In this document: positions 25,108-36,005 of the stretch, piece by piece | How the letters are laid out: each line of letters opens with the position of its first letter | How positions within the stretch are numbered: position 1 is the first letter of the stretch | From: Serratia symbiotica (Periphyllus acericola) | Lineage (GTDB): Bacteria; Pseudomonadota; Gammaproteobacteria; Enterobacterales; Enterobacteriaceae | Length of the DNA stretch: 64,000 nt | Direction: 5' to 3' | Assembly: GCF_964019515.1 (NCBI RefSeq) | Contig: NZ_OZ026452.1 | Span: 620,001 to 684,000 of the forward strand | The notes under the pieces: model-generated | What the model was told of the DNA's origin: nothing | Seen by the model: only the letters and a program-made list of their open reading frames with translations | Database searches by the model: none | Made by a program: the position numbers and the translations under genes

Positions 25108-25581
25108 TCAGTTTTCAAGCATCCAGCCTAATGTTTCTTCTAGATGTGGTGTCTGCCATGCGCCGATGATTGCGCGCAATTTAGTTGCATCCCCACACAG
25201 GCGTTTCACTTCGTTCGGGCGAACAAAAGCAGGGTTCACTCGGATCTCTAAGGAATGACCAGTGATCTTTTTACAGAACATGATCACCTCACGCAGAGAA
25301 CAGGTTTTACCCGAGCATACATTGATCGTTTCAGCTAGCAGCCTCATTTTCAGTAGCGCTACGTAGGCTTTACTTAAAGCGCGCACATCGGTGAAATCAC
25401 GCAAAACGTCGATATTCCCTAATTCAATCATTGCCGCATTCTCTTTAGGGAGTGGATGCCACTTCAAAATCGCAGGCGGCATAGTAAGCCACATGTTTTC
25501 CAACCCGTTCATTATCGATATTGCCACGCGCGCTGAGAGACAATATCGTCTAATCAGCGCGGGTTTGCCGCTGCCAAACAT
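25108..25581 (-). pseudogene. rmd: Chimeric rmd remnant: 10 native codons, 104 bp of GT4 DNA, rmd 3' third
   Basis: The native rmd start survives as an ATG at 25581 that overlaps the gmd stop (TGATG) and reads [10 protein letters not shown]. At 25550/25551 it switches into 104 bp of the WbpZ-like gene read in the wrong frame, then at 25446/25447 into the true reductase tail (KENAAMIELG onward). The whole stays open for 157 codons by chance. About 190 native codons, including the Rossmann glycine loop and the catalytic Tyr-Lys pair, are gone. As every other copy is only a tail, this window has no working Rmd, and GDP-D-rhamnose cannot be made by this route. Confidence 0.85.
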
Positions 25582-26636
25582 CAAAACGAGAACCAATTCT
25601 GATTACGGCGAATATCCTGCTCAACCATCATCTGGCATAACTGCTCCAGATTAGTTTTTGGCTGCCAACCCAAAATTTCTTTGGCGCGTTCAGGATTGCC
25701 AATCAACAGTTCAACCTCGGCTGGGCGGTAGAATTTGGCATTGACGCGAACCCGCGTTTTGCCCGTCACCACATCGATACCCACTTCTTGCTCTTCTTTA
25801 CCCTCAAAACGCAAGGTCATGCCCGCCGCTTTAAAAGCCATAGACACGAAATCACGCACGGTTTCGGAACGGTTGGTCGCCAGCACGAAGGTATCCGGCT
25901 GTTCGGCCTGCAACATACACCACATACCTTCTACATATTCTTTGGCAAAGCCCCAATCCCGCTTCGCGTCCATATTGCCCAGCTCTAGCACCGCCAGTTG
26001 ACCTAATTTAATCTTAGCGACGGAATCAGTAATCTTGCGGGTAACAAATTCCCGGCCACGCAAAGGGGATTCATGATTGAACAAAATACCGCTGGAGGCG
26101 AAAATGCCGTAGCTTTCACGGTAATTGATGGTCATCCAGTATGCGTATAGCTTCGCCACGCCATATGGGCTGCGCGGATAGAATGGCGTATCTTCTTTTT
26201 GCGGTACCCTTTGCACCAAACCAAACATTTCAGAGGTTGATGCCTGGTAAAAGCGAATTTTGGGATTAACGATACGGATTGCTTCCAACAAATTTACTGG
26301 GCCAATACCTGTAATTTCAGCTGTGGTGATTGGCTGTTCGAATGAAACGCCAACAGAGCTCTGAGCCGCCAGGTTATACACTTCGGTGGCCCCTGTTTGC
26401 TGCAATAGACGAATGCTGGTGGAAAGATCGGTCAAATCGTACTCAATCAAGTTCAAATTTGGGTGCTTAGCAATACCCAATTCTTCAATACGCCAGAAAT
26501 TGACAGAACTGGTACGGCGATAGGTTCCATAGACCACGTAACCTTTTTCCAACAGCAGTTCAGCAAGATAAGCGCCATCTTGGCCGGTGATACCAGTAAT
26601 TACGGCTACTTTTTGAAGCATTTCATTATCCATCAC
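25581..26636 (-). CDS. gmd: GDP-mannose 4,6-dehydratase
   Basis: Gmd converts GDP-D-mannose to GDP-4-keto-6-deoxy-D-mannose in the cytoplasm, the branch point to GDP-D-rhamnose and GDP-L-fucose. The 351-residue short-chain dehydrogenase fold shows [15 protein letters not shown] (NADP glycine loop), [35 protein letters not shown] and the YGVAK catalytic Tyr-Lys pair. The ORF opens [15 protein letters not shown]; the second Met is an equally possible start. It is intact, although its partner rmd is destroyed and upstream genes are pseudogenes. A promoter-distal but unbroken gene in this setting may be a late survivor. Confidence 0.92.
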   Translation of the reverse strand: MMDNEMLQKVAVITGITGQDGAYLAELLLEKGYVVYGTYRRTSSVNFWRIEELGIAKHPNLNLIEYDLTDLSTSIRLLQQTGATEVYNLAAQSSVGVSFEQPITTAEITGIGPVNLLEAIRIVNPKIRFYQASTSEMFGLVQRVPQKEDTPFYPRSPYGVAKLYAYWMTINYRESYGIFASSGILFNHESPLRGREFVTRKITDSVAKIKLGQLAVLELGNMDAKRDWGFAKEYVEGMWCMLQAEQPDTFVLATNRSETVRDFVSMAFKAAGMTLRFEGKEEQEVGIDVVTGKTRVRVNAKFYRPAEVELLIGNPERAKEILGWQPKTNLEQLCQMMVEQDIRRNQNWFSF

Positions 26637-26689
26637 AAGTTAGATATACTATGAAAAAGGTTATTTCATTTTGAAACAACATTCAGCAA

Positions 26690-29347
26690 TTGCTTTGCCC
26701 TCTGTTCCCATGTCAGCCATTTTAAACCGGTTAGATTAGGAACTCCAGCGTGGTTCTCCAATACCAGCCATTAATCTATGGCATCAGACAGATCATGTGC
26801 TGACATACCATCAAAATAAAATGCATGTTCAACGGCAACCTCCCTAAATAACAGGGATTTCTCGCGCAATTATCAGCACGTTATATTGCGCCGCTTCAAC
26901 CAAAGGCAGACCAAAGCCTTCTCAAGTGCTAGCAACAATCAAACACGCTGCGGCACTATATATCTGTTCCAGGTATTCATCACTCAAGGTAGGTAGCCAA
27001 AAGAGTCGGTGATTTAACTCTTTATGACTGGAAAGTCGCTTGATGAGCTGTTCGACCATCCACCCCTGCTTACCGACAATGACAAGATTGATATCTTTAC
27101 CATTTTTCCACAGTAGTTCGAATGCCTCCAAAACCTGAACATGTTGCTTGCGAGGTTCGACTGTACTCACCATCAAGAAAGTCGTACGTTCCGACATTTT
27201 TGCCAGCACATTGGCCGGATCAAGATGTTTACCGTTTGATGGCACAGAGTTAACTAAATCCGCCCCTAAATGAAATCACTGGATATCAAATGAATGGCTT
27301 CTTTCTGGGTAGTTATCTCTAACCCAGTGCGTTAATTCATTGGCGATAGTTTGAGAAATACAAATTGCCCCATCAAACTGAGTTATACAGCTTAACCATT
27401 TCTCATAGGTATCATTTGCACCAGGGAAAAATGCATCCTGTGCTAATATTGGCAATAAATCATACACAACAAAATGCACGTTAATGCCACGGTAATGTAT
27501 TTCACGTAAAAAATCTTGCTTAGACAGAACGATACTTGACTGAAGATCTAACCCTAAGAAAATATCGCCCTGCCAGGTTTCCATTGGACTATCCTCTGTC
27601 CAATTTGCAGGGATATCAAGAAACTGTCAGGTAAAGTTCCGCGCATAACGATATCCCCGGGAGGATTCCGTTGCATATACCGGTTTAACAATCCATCCTT
27701 CTGGTGGACTATGTAATTCCTGACTCCAAATTCCAGGTAACTCTGCCGTCGCAAGATCCAGATGAGCAACAACCCCTGAGATAAAAAAGTCATGAAGGAC
27801 TACAACACCTGGGTAGTCATATAACAATTTTAACATGTACGCATGAAAAGTAGAATTACCAAAGTGATACAAAGTGTGTTCATATTGATCGATATTTTCT
27901 TCGAAGAACTTAACATCCCTGATATTACAGTTGGCAATAATATAAGGATCTGTTATTTTTCTTATCCTGTTATACAATCACATCAATGACATAATGTCTA
28001 CTTAATGCTGAGATTAATTCAGCACTGTAATCAGCAATACCAATTTTAGCCGGTGGCAATGGTAATATAAAAGCTAAACACCGCCGCCTATCAGATATAA
28101 TTGGTGCAATGGTGGCTTGCGAGCTATATTTTTCTCATGGAGCCTTTACAAGGCTTTCCGTGCATTATTAGCCTAGATAACCCAGGAGAAAGCCTGTGCC
28201 TGTGATTCAGCATGCTTCTCTAAAGATACTTTAAAATCACTATCCGTTAAAATTTTTTCTATTTTATCTGCAATATCCTGGCTATGATAAGGATCAAATA
28301 ACGCCTATTCATTGCCAATAACTTCAGGAATACTTGACAGGTTTACACCAATAACAGCCTTTCCACAACACATAGCCTGTAGCACCGGCAAGCCGAAACC
28401 TTTATGCTATGAAGGGAAAATAGAGAAATCACAAATATTGTACAAACCAATTAAATTAAGCTCAGAAATATAGCCAGTAAAGATGACATCCTGTTTATCC
28501 AGACCATACTCTTTACACAATCTATATAATTGATAGCGATCCGCATTCTGTAGGGAGCAAACAATCGCTAATTGATGTTTCGCTCTCAATTTTTTAGGCA
28601 ATAAAGAAAAGGCTTTTAGTAATCTTTCTATGTTTTTTCTATGATCGATCCCGCCAGTATACAAAATGAATGAGGTATTCAAACTGTATCTATTAGAAAT
28701 AGCCAAACGCTCATTTTCAGAGAATTCTAGTTTTTGAATTCTTTAGCACAGGCGGTTGAGATATTAACGACATCACTCTCATTGAACCCTAAGTATTTAA
28801 CAGCTTCATGGCCTGAAGAATTAGAAATTGATAATAACAAATTCGCGCGTCGTATGTGATCTATCTACTCTAAGTACCAGTTTTCAACAACACTATTTTT
28901 TAAATATAGATCATTGTGGATCAGTGGAATAAGATCGTAAAGAATGACGGCGGTTGGGATCTTAGTATTAATACTTCCAATACTAGTCACAGCATCATCA
29001 GACAACCCTTCAAATAATGAAGTGATCAATATAACATCAGGAAACAGTTTTGTAATAAAGTCTTCTCTAATTTTTTCATTTGTTTTTTTCCGCGCTTCAT
29101 TACTCTTATCTATAGCACGAACGGGGCCAGATCAGCTCCAAACAACAATATTTTCCTTAAGCATATAACGACCAAACTCATTACAGATACTGCTAATGAT
29201 CTCAGATAGCATACCATTTAGTAAAAGAAATGTTTCATTATTTTCTTTCGAATCAAGCAGATTCTTAACTAGATCTGACGTGTATCGACCAATTCCTCTT
29301 TTAGCATTGCTCGCCTGTAGTCCTTGCATATCAATGACTATACGCAT
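26690..29347 (-). pseudogene. Two-domain GT4 O-antigen glycosyltransferase (WbdA-like), heavily decayed
   Basis: The start reads MRIVIDMQGLQASNAKRGIG, matching WbdA-type polymannosyltransferases. The first GT4 domain continues in pieces, including FILYTGGIDHRKNIERLLKA, and a second domain contains FLMVSTVEPRKQHVQVLEAF and EGFGLPLVEA. About 885 codons can be traced. In-frame stops break it near VVWS, NWYLE, FSIFPS, NFT and IVAST, and there are frameshifts near 28,730 and around 28,000. Neither active-site half can be made whole. In mannan/rhamnan clusters such an enzyme is the main polymerising transferase, so chain synthesis is probably abolished. Confidence 0.85.
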
Positions 29348-29381
29348 TAATGCTTCCTCGCACCATCACTTGCTTTTTTCT

Positions 29382-30602
29382 TTAAAGCCTTATAAATAGC
29401 GCTTGCTTTTGGTGACAATTGAGATTCAGAGCATGAAAAACTCTTCTGTGAATTATATGCCCCCCCTGTCTATTGAATTTATCTAATACCTTCTTGATAT
29501 AACTATAAAATCCTATTTTATTTATTATTTTTAGTATTATTCTTTTTAATTTTGGTTTGCTTTTTAAGATACTGATGAGTCTTTTTGCAAAAACAATGAG
29601 TTTCCTATTAATATCAGTTTTTACCCATGAGAGGCAATTGTTAAAGTCAATTTTTGATACTGACTTAATACATAATTTTACCCCATGAAAATAGCACTGA
29701 GGGGTGCAATCAGTTTCCATGATGTACTGGCATAGACATCCGATAAATTCGCTTTCAACTCGGTATTTTCTTTCTTAACCAGGAGATTTAACCTCTCTAT
29801 AGCATCGTCTAAATTAGAAATTTTCTCGTCCCTAATTATTAATAATTTATTAATTTTTTGATGATATTGGGTTGATAGCTCTTGCAGTCCCATGCCATAG
29901 TTAGAGTTAGCATCAAAAGCTGCATCCAGCAAACTTAATGTGGCTAGTTCCCCTTGCGTTTGAGCAACCACGCTATAATCAGGACTCACACCGCCAAGTA
30001 TATCGATGATTTGAATATCTTCCTTAGAACTGAGACTCTTATCTTCCTGAAGGCGTAATATTTTATTACGCTCAAAACCTTCATGCTCGACAAGAAAACT
30101 CAATAGCGCACTTGGGATAGGGGCTACGTGCGTCGGATCAAGATAAAAATTATTAGTTGATACAATAATATTTTCAGGATTAGGCGTCTCCATAATCAGC
30201 AGTCCCCCTGTTTTTAGTATCCTGAAAGACTCCTCAACTAATCGTTTAACATTATAAAATCCAATATGTTAAACTAGATGAAATTACGATACTATGGCCA
30301 CTGACTGATCAGCCATGCTCTCCAAAAATAGAGATAACATCACTTGTTTTAACATTTAATCCAAGATCGCGGCAGTATGAAAGCATTCCTTCATCATGGT
30401 CAATGCCAATGCCGTCAAACCCGATGGATTGCATAATCTCTAGCCATTCACCACGTCCACACCCAAGATCAATAAGAGTCTCACCAAGATAAATATCCTT
30501 CAGTGGCTCAATGAATGGCATATAAACATTCAAGCGCTCTTTTATTGATTCACTGCTGCCACGATGCTTATTCTCAAAGGAACTATAAAAACTATCTTTC
30601 AT
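29382..30602 (-). pseudogene. SAM-dependent methyltransferase (O-chain terminator type), broken
   Basis: The N-terminus has TLIDLGCGRGEWLEIMQSIG, the SAM-binding motif I. The next piece, in another frame, starts METPNPENIIVSTNNFYLDP and ends in a coiled-coil plus STSWKLIAPL. The C-terminal basic segment is again in a shifted frame. Stops near 30309 and shifts near 30,200 and 29,690 disable it. The place between wzt and the large glycosyltransferase matches WbdD-type chain-terminating methyltransferases of ABC-exported O-antigens, but no kinase domain is visible. The start overlaps the end of wzt. Confidence 0.75.
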
Positions 30603-31822
30603 TAACTTCTACCTCAGCGGGCAACCAAACTGTGCCTACAAATGCGTCTTTATTAATATTAATTACGTTAAACACTAGCGCTAAATCACGCCATTAGTAA
30701 CTTTTATTAATATAGGTATCACAGTCGTGAAGCGCAACTGCAATGGAATATTTACCTTCACCTAGGTTCATACATAATTTGAAATCAAATTCTATTTCTT
30801 TTCCCGCATGAAGATCACTCAGTGCTTTTCCAATATGAAAAGTATTAGTTCCGAAAATAGGTTGTCCAAGTCGATCTTTAATCATATATCCGAGGATAAG
30901 CTCTGGAATATTCTTCTCAACTTTCACAGTTATTTTTAAATTCACTCTTTCGCTAACTCTGACGATCTCAACAGGATTATTATCATAGGAATATAAACCA
31001 ATAGCCGAGACTTTCGCATATCCAGAACCAGAGATTGTCTGTATTCTTCCTGATTCAGTGTGCGCTTGCTTGATCGTCAACGCTGTTTCTGATTTCTCCG
31101 CAAGCATGGCATTGTAATAATCCATGATAGCTTCAGGCTACCCGTCTTTCTCAATCTTTCCAGCGTTAAGTAAAATTTCTCTATCGCAAATGTATTGTAT
31201 CACAATTTTATCATGGGAGACTATAAGCAACGTTATACCTTTACTTATAAATCTGCGGATGCGGTCAAAGCTCTTATGCTGAAAGTAAGCATCACCAACA
31301 TATTATGCCTCATCAACAATCAAAATATCAGGTCTGACAGCCGTAGCAACACTAAAAGCTAACTGCATCTGCATGCCACTGGAGTAAACCCTGACAGGCT
31401 GTTATATATATTCTCCAATTTCTGCAAATGCTTCAATTTCAGGCATTAGCCCTATCGATATCATTGTTGTTAAGACCTAACAGTTGTCCTGACATATAAA
31501 CATTCTGTCTGCCTGTGAAGTCAGGGTGGAACCCCATCCCTAATTCAAGCAATGCCGCCACCCGCACAGTGATTTTTATTTTTCCTATGGTAGGCTGGAT
31601 CGTATCTTTAATCAATTTTAATAGAGTGCTCTTACCAGCATAATTGATACCAATAATGCCAACAGCTTCACAAGAGTGAACGGTGAAATTTATATTCTTC
31701 AAAACCCACACTTTCTAATGTTTAACAACTTTATAAGGTGAAATCCATTCAATCAATCGGCCAAAGCGTGATGAATATTTCTTATAGGCTTTGCCAACGA
31801 TATTTACAGAAATTGTTCCAAT
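30592..31822 (-). pseudogene. wzt: O-antigen ABC exporter ATPase, broken
   Basis: The ATPase half shows AVGIIGINYAGKSTLLKLI, a Walker A loop with the last glycine changed to Tyr, then VAALLELGMGFHPDFTGRQN. The signature region [14 protein letters not shown] and Walker B ILIVDEA lie in another frame. The C-terminal sugar-recognition domain (31125-30592) reads GYMIKDRLGQPIFGTNTFHI and ends FVGTVWLP. Stops follow KVVKH, DRANA, GEYI, DEA, KDG and NKSY, with a frameshift near 31,440. No clear ATG remains at the 5' end beside the wzm stop. Wzt powers export of undecaprenyl-linked O-chain, so export by this system is lost. Confidence 0.88.
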
Positions 31823-32622
31823 TATAATTCATCTACCATATCAGCCGCATGCTTTCTAAAAAGATGCATACCTAAAATACACAGCACAAACGCTTCCATC
31901 ATTACGGGCCAAACACTTCCCCATTCGATGGATTGTTGATGAATAACAACACGCTGATAGTTATCAACCAATACTGTCATATGGTTATATTTTAATATAT
32001 CCTGCGCCCATACAGGTAATGTACTTAACACGTAAACGAACGATAGGGGTGAACCAAAACCAAAATTGCAGCAGTACAGCAACAAGTTTCCCAATATCGC
32101 GGAAAAAACATTAATAACCCCCAATGCTACGCCTAAACCTAAAGCAAATACCACCTAAATAATTAACAGCGGAATCATTTCCACGACGTAAATAAAATGA
32201 AAAATCCCAGTAATAATTAAGAAAATAATAAAAATGGAAAATATGATAGTGAAATTAATTATTGCAGATAGGGCTAGAATAATTGGCAGGCATATACGAG
32301 GGAAAATTAATTTTTTTAACAAACCAGCACGCTCGATAAAAATATTTTGGCTTCGACTAAGAATTTCAGAAAATAATCCCCATGTAATTATACCTACGCA
32401 AAGATAAACACTGTAAGAGTATGTACCCCCCGTGCCAGGAAGGCGCTTTTTCATGATTTGAGAGAAAATTAGCGTATAGACAAGAATCATTGACAATGGC
32501 TGCAAAGTCAGCCATGTTGCGCCTAACATACTCATTTTGTAACGAATTTAAAATTCTCTTTTTACACTACCAAGAATGAAATCTCGATAACGATATATAG
32601 TCAGTAATAACTCTTTCATCAT
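31822..32622 (-). pseudogene. wzm: O-antigen ABC exporter permease with two nonsense codons
   Basis: Reading from the ATG at 32622, which overlaps the manB stop (TAATG), a single frame of 266 codons gives a complete Wzm-like ABC-2 permease: YRYRDFILGSVKREF, MSMLGATWLTLQPLSMILVY, then several hydrophobic segments and a RKHAADMVDEL end. It is interrupted by in-frame stops at codon 25 (TAA where Gln is expected) and codon 156 (TAG). No frameshift is needed. The permease forms the membrane channel for O-chain with Wzt, so two point mutations inactivate it. Confidence 0.88.
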
Positions 32623-33995
32623 TATTTTCCGCCAAGGAATTTCAATATTTCTATCGTTTTTTCATTCATTAGGGTAATATTCCCTCTTGACTCTACATTC
32701 AGACGTACTACTTGCTCGGTATTTGATGTCCTTAGATTAAACTGCCAGTCTGAAAACTCAATACTGATACCATCAGTCAAATCAATCCGCAAGGCGTCAT
32801 GCTCATAAACATCCCTAATATCTTGTATTTTCTGGGAGGCATCGGTTAATTCACGATTAATTTCACCCGAAGCCGGATAGGCTTGAATGCGATCACCAAC
32901 CAGTTGGCTCAATGTCTTTTCTTTGGCGGAAAGCAACGCAGCCACCAGCAACCATGGGATCATACCGCTGTCGCAATAGGCAAAATCACGGAAGTAATGG
33001 TGCGCACTCATCTCCCCGCCGTAGATAGCGTCTTCTTTACGCATCCGTTCTTTAATAAATGCATGGCCAGTTTTAGACATAACCGGAACCCCCCCTGCTT
33101 GGTTAACAATATCAATGGTATTCCAGGATAAGCGAGGATCGTGGATAATCTTGGCACCTGGGTTGGTGTGCAAGAAAGCCTGCGCTAGCAGCCCGACGAT
33201 GTAATAGCCTTCGATAAAACTTCCTTGCTCATCGAACAGGAAACAGCGGTCAAAGTCACCATCAAAAGCGATGCCCATATCGGCCTGATGCGCCAGCACC
33301 GCTTTAGCCGTATCGTCACGGCATTCAGGCAATAATGGGTTAGGAATACCGTTCGGGAAATTACCATCCGGCTGATGATGCACTTTCACAAAAGAGACAG
33401 GGATTTTGTCGCGCTTAAAACGGCGCTCAATCTCATCAATGACGTGCCCAGCCGCGCCGTTGCCAGAGTTGATAACCAGCTTCATTGGCTTCAACGCCGT
33501 TGTATCGATATAACTCAATATATGATTAACGTACTCGTTCAAGATCGTTATTTGCTGATAGCTACCGCGTTTGTTTGCTGCAACCGGAGGAAATGCATTT
33601 TCTTGCGCCAACTGTTTGATTGCACGCAGGCCGGTATCGCCACTTATTGGCTGTGCGTTGGCGCGTACCAGTTTCATACCGTTGTAATTCATTGGGTTGT
33701 GACTTGCGGTCACTTCTATACCCCCATCCATGCCAAGATGGAAAGTAGCAAAATAGACCTCTTCGGTTCCGCTCACTCCGATGTCATACACATCAGCACC
33801 TGCATCTTGCAGCCCATTCGCTAACGCCAACTTAAGAGCCTCACTGGTCAAGCGTACATCTCCGCCGACAATCACACTTAGCGGCTTAAGATATTTCCCA
33901 TAAGCTCGGCCGATGCGGTAGGCAATATCTTCGTTCAGTTCTTCACCAAGTTGACCACGAATATCATATGCTTTAAAACAAGTTAGGCTATTCAT
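32622..33995 (-). CDS. manB: Phosphomannomutase
   Basis: ManB interconverts mannose 6-phosphate and mannose 1-phosphate for GDP-mannose synthesis. The ATG at 33995 gives 457 residues starting [20 protein letters not shown]; 7 extra codons upstream are in frame but lie before the AGG site. The phosphoserine loop [14 protein letters not shown] near residue 95, the metal-binding DGDFDRCF near 240 and [13 protein letters not shown] near 322 are complete. Its end overlaps the start of wzm. It remains intact in a decayed operon, possibly because GDP-mannose has other uses. Confidence 0.94.
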   Translation of the reverse strand: MNSLTCFKAYDIRGQLGEELNEDIAYRIGRAYGKYLKPLSVIVGGDVRLTSEALKLALANGLQDAGADVYDIGVSGTEEVYFATFHLGMDGGIEVTASHNPMNYNGMKLVRANAQPISGDTGLRAIKQLAQENAFPPVAANKRGSYQQITILNEYVNHILSYIDTTALKPMKLVINSGNGAAGHVIDEIERRFKRDKIPVSFVKVHHQPDGNFPNGIPNPLLPECRDDTAKAVLAHQADMGIAFDGDFDRCFLFDEQGSFIEGYYIVGLLAQAFLHTNPGAKIIHDPRLSWNTIDIVNQAGGVPVMSKTGHAFIKERMRKEDAIYGGEMSAHHYFRDFAYCDSGMIPWLLVAALLSAKEKTLSQLVGDRIQAYPASGEINRELTDASQKIQDIRDVYEHDALRIDLTDGISIEFSDWQFNLRTSNTEQVVRLNVESRGNITLMNEKTIEILKFLGGK

Positions 33996-34009
33996 TAAAA
34001 CCTCAAGAT

Positions 34010-35422
34010 TTAGCAACGACCGTAATGATCTTTGATGAGAATAATGTCATCTTTCCCCAAATAAAAACCCGCCTGCACTTCAATCAGTTCCAAAGGTATA
34101 TTACCTGGGTTTTCTAAACGGTGAACCACGCCAATGGGAATGAATGTCGACTGATTTTCAGTCAATAGGAAAGTTTTATCTCCGGTTGTCACTCTGGCCG
34201 TACCTGCAAGCACCACCCAATGCTCAGTATGATGATGGTGTATCTGAAAGGATAACGCTTCGCCTGGGTTCACGGTAATGCGGTTTATACAGAAACGTTT
34301 TTTGGCAATCAAGATATCGCAGATGCCCCATTGCCGGTAAACTTCACTATGTCTTCTATATTCGCTGCGATTGTGTTTTTTCAGATATTCAACCACTTTT
34401 TTGACATCCTGTACCTTTGATTTATCAACCACCAGTACAGCATCCTTGGTATTAACAATCACCAGATTGTCGACGCCAACAGCAGCCACCAATTTTTCAT
34501 CGGTATTGATATAGCAGTCATGAGTGTTATGCAGGAAGATATCACCAGTTAATGCGTTGTCGTCCTCGTCCTTCGAGCTGACTTCCCACAAAGCAGACCA
34601 TGATCCAACATCACTCCATCCGGCATCTAGCGGTATCATGACGGCATCCTGGGTTTTCTCCATCACCGCATAATCGATAGATTCATCAGGGCAGCACGCA
34701 AAGGTGTCTTGTTTAACGTTGATGAAATTCTTATCGCACCCGGTATAACCCAGAGCGTGCTGGCAGGCAGCCAAAATATCTGGCCGAAACTTCTCCAATT
34801 CCTCTAAATAGCGCTTGGCACGGAACATGAACATGCCGCTGTTCCAAAAATATTCTCCAGAATCCACGTAATTTTGGGCGGTGGCAAGATCGGGTTTTTC
34901 GACAAAACGCTTTACGCAAGTCGCAGAAACATGCTCACCCCAGCTTTCGCCACGCTGGATATAGCCATATCCTGTTTCCGGCCCGGTGGGCACAATACCG
35001 AATGTCACCAGGCTTTGCCCCGCAGCAAAAGCCTGTGCTGCCTCGATAGCCGCATGAAACGCCTCAATATCCTTGATGATATGATCCGCCGCCAAGACCA
35101 GCATTATGGGATCGTGCCCTTGCGCAAGGGCACTTAGCGCTGCCAGCGCGATCGCTGGCGCAGTATTGCGTCCTACCGGTTCCAAGATGATGTTGTGTGA
35201 CAACATGTCGATTTGACGCAGTTGTTCAGCCACCATAAAGCGGTGATCCTGATTACAGATTACGACAGGTTCACTAATCTCAATACCATCAAGGCGGTTT
35301 AATGTTTCCTGCAACATTGAATGGAAGCTATGCAAACGCAGAAATTGCTTTGGATGAAGTTCACGGGACATCGGCCACAAACGGCTACCGGTGCCGCCTG
35401 CCATAATTACAGGTAATAACAT
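34010..35422 (-). CDS. manC: Mannose-1-phosphate guanylyltransferase / mannose-6-phosphate isomerase
   Basis: The N-terminal nucleotidyltransferase begins [20 protein letters not shown] with the pyrophosphorylase signature and includes [20 protein letters not shown]. The C-terminal cupin (type II PMI) domain holds [20 protein letters not shown] with the metal-binding histidines. Together they form GDP-mannose. AAGGA precedes the ATG at 35422, giving 470 residues, the usual length. This is the first gene after the JUMPStart element, with manB 14 bases beyond its end. Confidence 0.94.
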   Translation of the reverse strand: MLLPVIMAGGTGSRLWPMSRELHPKQFLRLHSFHSMLQETLNRLDGIEISEPVVICNQDHRFMVAEQLRQIDMLSHNIILEPVGRNTAPAIALAALSALAQGHDPIMLVLAADHIIKDIEAFHAAIEAAQAFAAGQSLVTFGIVPTGPETGYGYIQRGESWGEHVSATCVKRFVEKPDLATAQNYVDSGEYFWNSGMFMFRAKRYLEELEKFRPDILAACQHALGYTGCDKNFINVKQDTFACCPDESIDYAVMEKTQDAVMIPLDAGWSDVGSWSALWEVSSKDEDDNALTGDIFLHNTHDCYINTDEKLVAAVGVDNLVIVNTKDAVLVVDKSKVQDVKKVVEYLKKHNRSEYRRHSEVYRQWGICDILIAKKRFCINRITVNPGEALSFQIHHHHTEHWVVLAGTARVTTGDKTFLLTENQSTFIPIGVVHRLENPGNIPLELIEVQAGFYLGKDDIILIKDHYGRC

Positions 35423-35594
35423 TTCTAATCCTTTATCACAGTCCGTAAAGTAATCTAATAAATACAATAAATTAAATAAATATCACTGTGTGTATGTGCG
35501 CATTCTTAACGCGGCTAGCGGGCTGAAACTTCTAGCATTTCAAACGACGAATGGGTTACCCGTAGCTCAACAAGCCACAGCTTACCCATCAGTA

Positions 35595-35630
35595 GGCAAG
35601 CTACCGCCCTTGGCTAAACAGCTACTAACC
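35595..35630 (-). promoter_or_regulatory. JUMPStart/ops element (RfaH recruitment) for the O-antigen operon
   Basis: On the minus strand this 36-bp stretch reads GGTTAGTAGCTGTTTAGCCA then AGGGCGGTAGCTTGCC, closely matching the JUMPStart consensus with an ops core GGCGGTAGC at 35597-35608. Ops in nascent DNA pauses RNA polymerase and recruits RfaH, which allows long O-antigen operons to be read through. It lies 173 bases upstream of manC. The promoter itself is probably further upstream, within about 35650-35900. Confidence 0.85.
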
Positions 35631-36005
35631 AAATGATAGTTAGTGCGTTACTTCTTATCCCCCAGCCTGTTTGGCTCCGAATAAAATCAGCACAAGTTGT
35701 CGTGTGAGTGACATCGAGACAGGCTATAGAGAGAGTAGACGCAATAAATTTTTACCAAGTATGCTACCATCTTGCCCATCAAAACACCTGCCTATCATTC
35801 GTTATTTTCATGGCTATATGAAATAGGCGTTCAGTAAATATACAAATTTATATTTCGCCATAAAAACAATTAAAATCATGTATTTATGGTGAAATTCGTG
35901 CATTTTTAAATTAAAAATTAGGATACTTCTTAAAACGCATGAACGCAACCGCGTTGCCCGTCGTATAGGGAAAATGAGAGGAGACGAAGAACGGAGAATG
36001 TACCA
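35631..36005. other. Non-coding region upstream of the O-antigen operon
   Basis: This AT-rich stretch lies between the JUMPStart element and the IS insertion. No gene was recognised. A promoter for the manC operon is expected here but no clear -35/-10 pair stood out. A short plus-strand open frame from 35974 only runs into the IS. Confidence 0.5.

Larger units (their letters stand above)
15271..25550. repeat. Tandem array: six 1,696-bp units plus a 104-bp partial unit
   Basis: Units start at 15271, 16967, 18663, 20359, 22055 and 23751; a partial copy covers 25447-25550. Every encoded protein and its spacing is the same in all units, and the lines compared base by base are identical. Reading on the minus strand, each unit carries the 3' third of rmd, a full 377-aa GT4 gene and the first ~214 bases of the following GT4 gene. 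That gene fragment then joins the next rmd piece at an AGGGAGTGG junction. The only non-array form of this junction is at 15271, where the second GT4 gene continues normally. The near-zero divergence means the expansion is recent or kept uniform by recombination. Confidence 0.93.

Noticed and set aside
15271..25550. Could the repeats be a CRISPR array or satellite?
   Set aside because: The unit is 1,696 bp and contains complete coding sequence; no short repeat-spacer pattern exists.
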